Part shown: positions 58,917 through 64,000 of the stretch, one piece after another
How positions within the stretch are numbered: the stretch's first letter is position 1
Layout of the letters: each line of letters starts with the position of its first letter
Source of the DNA: Pseudomonas poae
GTDB taxonomy: Bacteria; Pseudomonadota; Gammaproteobacteria; Pseudomonadales; Pseudomonadaceae
Direction: 5' to 3'
Assembly: GCA_004000515.1 (NCBI GenBank)
Contig: CP034537.1
Coordinates: 3,982,001 to 4,046,000, forward strand
DNA length: 64,000 nucleotides
The notes under the pieces: generated by a model
Database searches by the model: none
The model's input: only the letters and a program-made list of their open reading frames with translations
Told to the model about the DNA's origin: nothing
Translations under genes and position numbers: made by a program

Positions 58917-59816
58917 TCAACCGGCGTTACGCGCCTTGGCCACGCGTGACCCGCTGGGCCGGCCCAGCACGCTGCTGATTTGCTGGCCCGCGCCAATCAA
59001 TGCCTCCAGGTCGATACCGGTCTCGATGCCCAAGCCATTGAGCAGGTACACCACGTCTTCGGTGGCGACGTTACCACTGGCGCCCTTGGCATAAGGGCAG
59101 CCGCCAAGGCCCGCGATAGAGCTGTCGAACACGTTGATCCCTTCCAGCAGGCTGGCGTAGATATTCGCCACGGCCTGGCCATACGTGTCGTGGAAATGCC
59201 CCGCCAGTTTGTCCCGTGGCACTTGAGCGCCCACCACCTCGAACAACCGCCGCGTGGCGCCTGCGGTGCCGGTGCCGATGGTGTCGCCCAGCGACACTTC
59301 GTAGCAACCCATGGCATACAGTTCCCGCGCGACCGCCGCGACTTGCTCCGGGGCGATCTCACCTTCGTAGGGGCAACCCAAAACGCAGGACACATACCCA
59401 CGCACACTGATGCCATGTCTCTTGGCCGCCGCCATGATCGGGGCGAAGCGCTCCAGGCTTTCACCGATGGAGCAATTGATGTTGCGCTGCGAAAACGCCT
59501 CGGACGCTGCTGCAAACACCGCGACTTCCTTGACGCCGGCCGCCAACGCGTCCTCAAAGCCACGCAGGTTCGGCGCCAGTGCGCCGTAGGTCACCCCGGG
59601 CTTGCGCTGGATCTGTGCAAACACCTCGGCAGAACCGGCCATTTGCGGTACCCATTTGGGCGAGACAAAACTGCCCACTTCGATATAGCTCAAGCCTGCG
59701 GCACTCAGCGCGTCCACCAACCGGACCTTGTCCGCCACGCTGATAGGTTGGGCTTCGTTCTGCAAACCGTCGCGCGGGCCGACTTCCACCAGGCGCACAT
59801 GGGAGGGGAGGGACAT
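58917..59816 (-). CDS. liuE: hydroxymethylglutaryl-CoA lyase
   Basis: 299 residues, DRE-TIM metallolyase. RLVEVGPRDGLQNE contains the metal-binding and catalytic Arg-Asp; SYIEVGSFVSPKWVPQMAG, the catalytic Cys loop GCYEVSLGDTIGTGTAG and FHDTYGQAVANI and AGLGGCPYAKGASGNVATED follow. It splits HMG-CoA to acetyl-CoA and acetoacetate, the last step of leucine degradation. ATG 59816 starts MSLPSHVRLVEVG, with GAAGG upstream, 16 bases after the liuR stop. Cotranscribed with liuR. Confidence 0.95.
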   Translation of the reverse strand: MSLPSHVRLVEVGPRDGLQNEAQPISVADKVRLVDALSAAGLSYIEVGSFVSPKWVPQMAGSAEVFAQIQRKPGVTYGALAPNLRGFEDALAAGVKEVAVFAAASEAFSQRNINCSIGESLERFAPIMAAAKRHGISVRGYVSCVLGCPYEGEIAPEQVAAVARELYAMGCYEVSLGDTIGTGTAGATRRLFEVVGAQVPRDKLAGHFHDTYGQAVANIYASLLEGINVFDSSIAGLGGCPYAKGASGNVATEDVVYLLNGLGIETGIDLEALIGAGQQISSVLGRPSGSRVAKARNAG

Positions 59817-59832
59817 GGCAGTTACCTTCTGA

Positions 59833-60225
59833 TCAATGGCCAACCTGGCTCATGGTGTGGGCGAGGGCCTGGGTGCAGCGCTCTTCGGCGGTGTCCAACT
59901 CCAGCTTCATCTGTTCGATGTCCAGCAGTTGCTGTTCCAACTGCTCGCGACGCTCGGCGATCTTGCCCAGCATGCTGTTGAGTTGCACATGGTTGCCGCT
60001 GGTGGGGTCGTAGAGTTCGATGAGTTCGCGGCATTCGGCCAGGGAAAAACCGATGCGTTTACCGCGCAGGATCAGCTTGAGGCTGACCTTGTCCCGCGCC
60101 GAGTAGATGCGCTCCTGGCCCCGGCGTTCCGGGGCCAGCAGGCCTTGTTCTTCATAGAAGCGAATGGCGCGGGTGGTGATGTCGAGCTCGCGGGCGAGGT
60201 CGGAGATGCTATAGGTGGTGCTCAT
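59833..60225 (-). CDS. liuR: MerR-family regulator of leucine/isovalerate catabolism
   Basis: 130 residues. MerR winged helix (YSISDLARELDITTRAIRFYEEQGLLAPERRGQERIYSARDKVSLKLILRGKRIGFSLAECRELIELYDP) and a long dimerisation helix (LNSMLGKIAERREQLEQQLLDIEQMKLELD). No metal-binding Cys, as in LiuR. A palindrome TTGACGTTAACGTCAA lies 44 bases before the ATG, matching the sites before liuA and the ligase, so it is probably self-regulated and controls all three transcripts. Confidence 0.93.
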   Translation of the reverse strand: MSTTYSISDLARELDITTRAIRFYEEQGLLAPERRGQERIYSARDKVSLKLILRGKRIGFSLAECRELIELYDPTSGNHVQLNSMLGKIAERREQLEQQLLDIEQMKLELDTAEERCTQALAHTMSQVGH

Positions 60226-60268
60226 GGACGGCGCTCAAGAAAGTCTTGGCGTTAAGCTAAAGGCAGGT

Positions 60269-60284
60269 TGACGTTAACGTCAAG
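60269..60284. promoter_or_regulatory. LiuR-type operator 3 (before liuR-liuE)
   Basis: TTGACGTTAACGTCAA, a perfect 16-base palindrome upstream of liuR. It overlaps the last codons of the LysR gene behind it. Confidence 0.8.
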
Positions 60285-61215
60285 CCTGCTTGCCATCCAA
60301 CTTCTTTTCATGGGCCGTGACCTGTTGGCACAACTCGATCATCTGCTCGCGCATCCAGCGGTTCGCGGGGTCCTGGTCGGTGCTTTCGTGCCAGTACAAA
60401 TGGGTTTCCACGGGCGGCACGTCGTTCACCGGCAGGTTGAACCAATGCAGTTCGTGGCGGCGCGCGAAACGTTCGGGCACGGTCATCACCATGTCGGTCT
60501 GCTGCAGCACCTGCGAGGCCATCAAGTAATGCTGGGAGCGCAGGGCGATCTTGCGTTGCAGGCCCATCTTGCCCAGGGCCAGGTCGACATGCCCCAGGCC
60601 GTTGCGGCGGCTGGAGATGTGAATGTGGGTCAGCCCGAGATAATCATCCAGCGTCAGCTTGTCCTTGCCCGCCAGCGGATGGCCCTTGCGCATCGCGCAC
60701 ACGTATCGGTCTTCCATCAGTTTGACGTGGCGCACCTGCGGGTCGGTGTTGAGCGGTGCATCTACGGCAAAATCCAGGCGCCCGGCGGCGAGTTCCTTGG
60801 TGGTTTCACGGCGTTTGGACAGGAAACTCTCGATCACCACCGTGGGCGCGAGGCGGCGCAGGCGCTGGAACAGCAGCGGCAAAATCACCGCTTCGGTAAG
60901 GTCCGTCATGCTGATGCGATAGGTCTTGGCCGCCTGCTGCGGGTTGAAAATGCGGCTTTCCTGCACCGACACCCGCAGCAACGACAGCGCGTTGCGCACT
61001 GGGCCGATGATGTTCTGCGCCATGGGCGTCGGCACCATGCCTTGGGCGGTGCGCACGAACAGCGGATCGTTGAAGGTTTCGCGCAGACGCGCCAGCGCGT
61101 TGGACACCGCCGGTTGAGTGATGCCCACAATCTGCCCGGCGCGGGTCAGGTTGGCTTCGGTGTAGATCGCGTCGAAGACGATAAAGAGGTTGAGGTCGAC
61201 CTTGCTCAGATTCAT
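60280..61215 (-). CDS. LysR-family transcriptional regulator
   Basis: 311 residues. MNLSKVDLNLFIVFDAIYTEANLTRAGQIVGITQPAVSNALARLRETFNDPLFVRT is the DNA-binding domain of the NodD/LeuO/PA-type subgroup (KVDLNLF start). Effector domain to the end (YRISMTDLTEAVILPLLFQRLRRLAPTV). Divergent from the acyl-CoA dehydrogenase gene with about 150 bases between, suggesting it controls that gene. Its 3' end carries the LiuR operator. No frame problem. Confidence 0.9.
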   Translation of the reverse strand: MNLSKVDLNLFIVFDAIYTEANLTRAGQIVGITQPAVSNALARLRETFNDPLFVRTAQGMVPTPMAQNIIGPVRNALSLLRVSVQESRIFNPQQAAKTYRISMTDLTEAVILPLLFQRLRRLAPTVVIESFLSKRRETTKELAAGRLDFAVDAPLNTDPQVRHVKLMEDRYVCAMRKGHPLAGKDKLTLDDYLGLTHIHISSRRNGLGHVDLALGKMGLQRKIALRSQHYLMASQVLQQTDMVMTVPERFARRHELHWFNLPVNDVPPVETHLYWHESTDQDPANRWMREQMIELCQQVTAHEKKLDGKQA

Positions 61216-61366
61216 TTCGTTGCGCTCTTATTGTTAGGTGGCCATACGTCGATCATATATCGGTGATGAATGTTAATACACGCCGAGAATAGGTTAGGTA
61301 AATTTTCGTAGCTCATCTAGCATCGAACTCATGACCTAAACAACCTCTCAGAGAAGGGAGCTGCTC

Positions 61367-62595
61367 ATGGATTTCGCCTATTCGCCCAAGGTTCAGGAAC
61401 TGCGTGAACGCGTCACCGCGTTTATGGACACTTACGTTTACCCGGCCGAGCCGGTGTTTGAGCGCCAGGTCAGCGAAGGCGACCGCTGGCAGCCCACCGC
61501 GATCATGGAAGAGTTGAAAGCGAAGGCGAAGGCCGAAGGCCTGTGGAACCTGTTCCTGCCGGAATCCGAGCTGGGTGCCGGCCTGACCAACCTCGAATAC
61601 GCGCCGTTGGCCGAAATCATGGGCCGCTCGCTGCTGGGGCCGGAGCCGTTCAACTGCTCCGCACCTGACACCGGCAACATGGAAGTGTTGGTGCGCTACG
61701 CCAATGAAGAGCAAAAACAACGCTGGCTGGAGCCTCTGCTGCGCGGCGAGATCCGCTCGGCCTTCGCCATGACCGAGCCGGACGTGGCCTCCTCAGACGC
61801 CACCAACATGGCTGCCCGCGCCGAGCGCCAGGGTGATGAGTGGGTGATCAACGGCAAAAATGGTGGACCTCCGGCGCCTGCGACCCGCGCTGCAAGATCC
61901 TGATCTTCATGGGCTTGAGCAACCCCGATGCGCCGCGCCACCAGCAGCACTCGATGATCCTGGTGCCGGTGGACGCCCCCGGCGTGAAAATCGTGCGCCC
62001 GCTGCCGGTATTCGGCTACGACGACGCGCCTCATGGCCATGCCGAAGTACTGTTCGACAACGTGCGGGTGCCGTACGAAAACGTCCTGCTCGGCGAAGGC
62101 CGTGGCTTCGAAATCGCCCAAGGTCGCCTTGGCCCAGGCCGCATCCACCACTGCATGCGCTCTATCGGCATGGCCGAGCGCGCACTGGAGCTGATGTGCA
62201 AACGCTCCGTCAGCCGCACCGCGTTCGGCAAGCCGCTGGCCCGTCTGGGCGGCAATATCGACAAGATCGCCGACTCGCGCATGGAAATCGACATGGCGCG
62301 CCTGCTGACCCTGAAAGCGGCGTACATGATGGACACCGTGGGCAACAAAGTGGCGAAAAGCGAAATCGCCCAGATCAAGGTCGTCGCGCCGAACGTGGCA
62401 TTGAAGGTGATCGACCGCGCGATCCAGATTCACGGCGGTGCCGGGGTTTCCAACGACTTCCCGCTGGCCTACATGTACGCCATGCAACGCACCCTGCGCC
62501 TGGCCGACGGCCCGGATGAAGTGCACCGGGCGGCGATTGGCAAGTTCGAGATTGGTAAGTATGTGCCTCGGGAACTGATGCGCAGCGGTCAGTAA
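61367..62595 (+). CDS. acyl-CoA dehydrogenase (ACAD10/11-like), one apparent frameshift
   Basis: 409 residues after adding one A in the run 61856-61860 ([18 protein letters not shown]). FAD dehydrogenase: [106 protein letters not shown]. The W-x-x-G-A-x-D-P-R-C segment and C-terminal DGPDEVHR are characteristic of the ACAD10/11 subgroup, acting on long or modified acyl chains. AAGGGAG precedes the ATG. Divergent LysR gene is the likely regulator. A REPIN follows. Confidence 0.88.
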
Positions 62596-62596
62596 G

Positions 62597-62680
62597 ACCG
62601 CATCGCGGGCAAGCCCGCTCCCACACGTTGATTTGTGAACACATTCAAAATGTGGGAGCGGGCCTGCCCGCGATGAGGCC
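62597..62680. repeat. REPIN
   Basis: CATCGCGGGCAAGCCCGCTCCCACA and an inverted copy TGTGGGAGCGGGCCTGCCCGCGATG around a short AT-rich centre. It lies between the convergent acyl-CoA dehydrogenase and PstS-OmpA genes. Confidence 0.85.
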
Positions 62681-62707
62681 AGTGCCAACACCAGAAAACT
62701 TTCTGCC

Positions 62708-64000
62708 TCAGTACACCCAAACCTCCACCCGCCGATTCTTGATCCGCCCCTCATCCGCCGTATTCGCCGCCACCGGCATCTGCGCGCCAAACCCTTGGAT
62801 ATCCCTTAGCACCACGCCGTTCTTCACCAGCTCCCGGCGCACCGCCATCCCTCGCAACTTCGACAGCAACGCTGCGCGCTGCGGGTCATTCTTGGCGTCA
62901 CCGAACCCCACCAGTGTCACCTGTTTGTCGAGCTTTCCGTGCTTCTTCAGATACGCCACTACCCGCTGCAAATCCTGGCGCGCCTTGTTGTCCAGGCTCG
63001 CGCTGCCTTCTTCAAAACGGAAGTTCACGGTCAGGCGCTGGGCATCCCGTGCGATGGCTTGATAACCCTCCGGCATCGACGGGCGCGGCTCTACAGCCAT
63101 CGCCTGCACTTGCTGCGCGATAAACCCGCTGGCCGCCACAATCGCCTGGCCTTTGCTGCTCTGGGTAAAGTCCACCAGTGCCTTGGCCCAAGGGTTGTGG
63201 CCCGAAGGCGGCAGGTAGAAAAACAGCCGCCGTGACAACGGGTAATCCTCGGTGGCGATCAGGCTGTTCAAAGGCAGCATCGGTTGAGAGTCACCGTCGA
63301 CAATCGCCACCGCTTTGGCCTGGCGCACATAGGGCAGGCCGATAAAGCCGATGCCCTGGGGGTCATGGCTCACTGCATCGGACAACTGCTCGCTGGACTC
63401 GAATCGCTTGGCCGCAACCGCCAAGGGCTTACCGCGCCGGCTCAGCACCAGCTCCTTGAAGGTGTCGTAGGTGCCGGACTGATCATCCCGAGCATATAAA
63501 TGAATGCTTCCACCGACGCCGCCCAACGCTTCCCAGGTACCGACCTCGCCATTGAAGATCTGCGCCAGTTGTTCGGTGTTCAGGGTATTCAACGGGTTTT
63601 GCGGGTTGAGGATGATCGCCAGGCCATCGATGGCAATGACTTGTTCGGCGTCGGGGCTTTTCAGGTCGCCCAGGGGTTCGAGGTCGACCAGCTCGCTGTC
63701 CTTGATCGGTCGGGAGGCTGCCGCCAGATCGGCAGTGGACTTTTTCAGCGCGCTGAACCCGGTGCTGGAACCGTGGGCCGCAACTTCGATCGTCACCGTC
63801 TTGCCCTGGCGAGTCTTGCCGAGCACGCGCTGTTCATTGGCGCCCGCACCGGGTTCACTGTGCACCGCCTGCAGGCCCTGATGCTCCATCAACCCTTTGA
63901 CCAACGCAGGGCCGAGGGCGGCGCCAATAGTGTTGGAACCCTGGATGCGCAACGCGGGGCCTTGATCGGGAGCGGGTAGGGGGACAGCGACAGCGACAGC
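62708..64000 (-). CDS. PstS-like phosphate-binding domain fused to OmpA domain, 5' end outside the window
   Basis: 430 residues visible; the frame is open to the right edge. Residues up to about 295 form a PBP-like phosphate-binding domain (LRIQGSNTIGAALGPALVKGLM, EVAAHGSSTGFSALKKSTADLAAASRPIKDSE, IVDGDSQPMLPLNSLIATEDYPLSRRLFFY). The C-terminal part is an OmpA peptidoglycan-binding domain (LTVNFRFEEGSASLDNKARQDLQRVVAYLKKHGKL, VTLVGFGD, RAALLSKLRGMAVRRELVKNG, IKNRRVEVWVY). This architecture suggests a periplasmic ligand sensor anchored to the cell wall. The signal peptide must lie beyond 64000. The frame start that opens at 63952 is not the true start. Confidence 0.85.
   Translation of the reverse strand, partial: AVAVAVPLPAPDQGPALRIQGSNTIGAALGPALVKGLMEHQGLQAVHSEPGAGANEQRVLGKTRQGKTVTIEVAAHGSSTGFSALKKSTADLAAASRPIKDSELVDLEPLGDLKSPDAEQVIAIDGLAIILNPQNPLNTLNTEQLAQIFNGEVGTWEALGGVGGSIHLYARDDQSGTYDTFKELVLSRRGKPLAVAAKRFESSEQLSDAVSHDPQGIGFIGLPYVRQAKAVAIVDGDSQPMLPLNSLIATEDYPLSRRLFFYLPPSGHNPWAKALVDFTQSSKGQAIVAASGFIAQQVQAMAVEPRPSMPEGYQAIARDAQRLTVNFRFEEGSASLDNKARQDLQRVVAYLKKHGKLDKQVTLVGFGDAKNDPQRAALLSKLRGMAVRRELVKNGVVLRDIQGFGAQMPVAANTADEGRIKNRRVEVWVY

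Overview
The window looks like chromosome of a Pseudomonas of the P. fluorescens group. The evidence is GC-rich sequence, the gene order tRNA(Arg-His-Leu-His)-tig-clpP-clpX-lon-hupB-ppiD, a complete leucine-degradation (liu) set, a Fur-controlled PrrF sRNA, and scattered REP/REPIN elements built on the GTGGGAGC-GGCTTGCC core. I see no prophage, insertion sequence, CRISPR array or rRNA. Gene content is chromosomal core interleaved with small accessory blocks.

Layout. 1-4735: a tripartite RND efflux operon on the minus strand, with the outer-membrane gene cut by the window edge. 4.9-8.5 kb: small envelope genes, pbpG and folD. 8.6-18.2 kb: four tRNA genes, then the protein quality-control block tig, clpP, clpX, lon, hupB, ppiD, with a heat-shock-type promoter before lon and a structured intergenic element after hupB. 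18.2-21.8 kb: acetyltransferase, MFS exporter with divergent LysR regulator, and a lipoprotein. 21.8-26.1 kb: a homodimeric 2-oxoacid dehydrogenase E1, a MarR regulator and a second E1-like protein that lacks the N-terminal cofactor half. An identical TTGCAATTGCAA palindrome lies before both E1 genes. 26.3-32.3 kb: a 28-residue acidic peptide, an AraC regulator overlapping a nitrilase-like protein, fadH, a PLP deaminase-like enzyme and cytochrome b561. 32.4-35.3 kb: phnW-phnX (2-aminoethylphosphonate use) with divergent LysR gene. 35.4-38.7 kb: YebC-like protein, a leucine-rich-repeat protein kinase and an AFG1/ZapE-type ATPase.

38.9-45.2 kb is a seven-gene archaic (Csu-type) chaperone-usher pilus operon. 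It is followed on the other strand by an ECF sigma/anti-sigma pair, which is divergent from a membrane-anchored catalase-like peroxidase and a cytochrome b561. Both sides carry the same GGAAT-N16-CGTC promoter. 48.2-51 kb: M14 carboxypeptidase, PrrF, a DUF6124-type protein and an S24-type repressor that has lost its self-cleavage dyad. 51-60.3 kb: the liu regulon (liuA-D, an acyl-CoA ligase, liuE, liuR), with three LiuR-type palindromes. 60.3-64 kb: LysR regulator, acyl-CoA dehydrogenase and a PstS-OmpA fusion cut by the right edge.

A dominant property of the sequence is about 30 one- or two-base indels, nearly all in short homopolymer runs. They break essential or normally intact genes (clpP, clpX, the RND pump, phnW, liuB and others). 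Restoring the run gives normal length and an intact reading frame each time, so I treat these as sequencing or assembly errors and give merged coordinates. One such error produces a false usher-adhesin fusion. The internal deletion in the E1 gene at about 23.86 kb is different and may be real.
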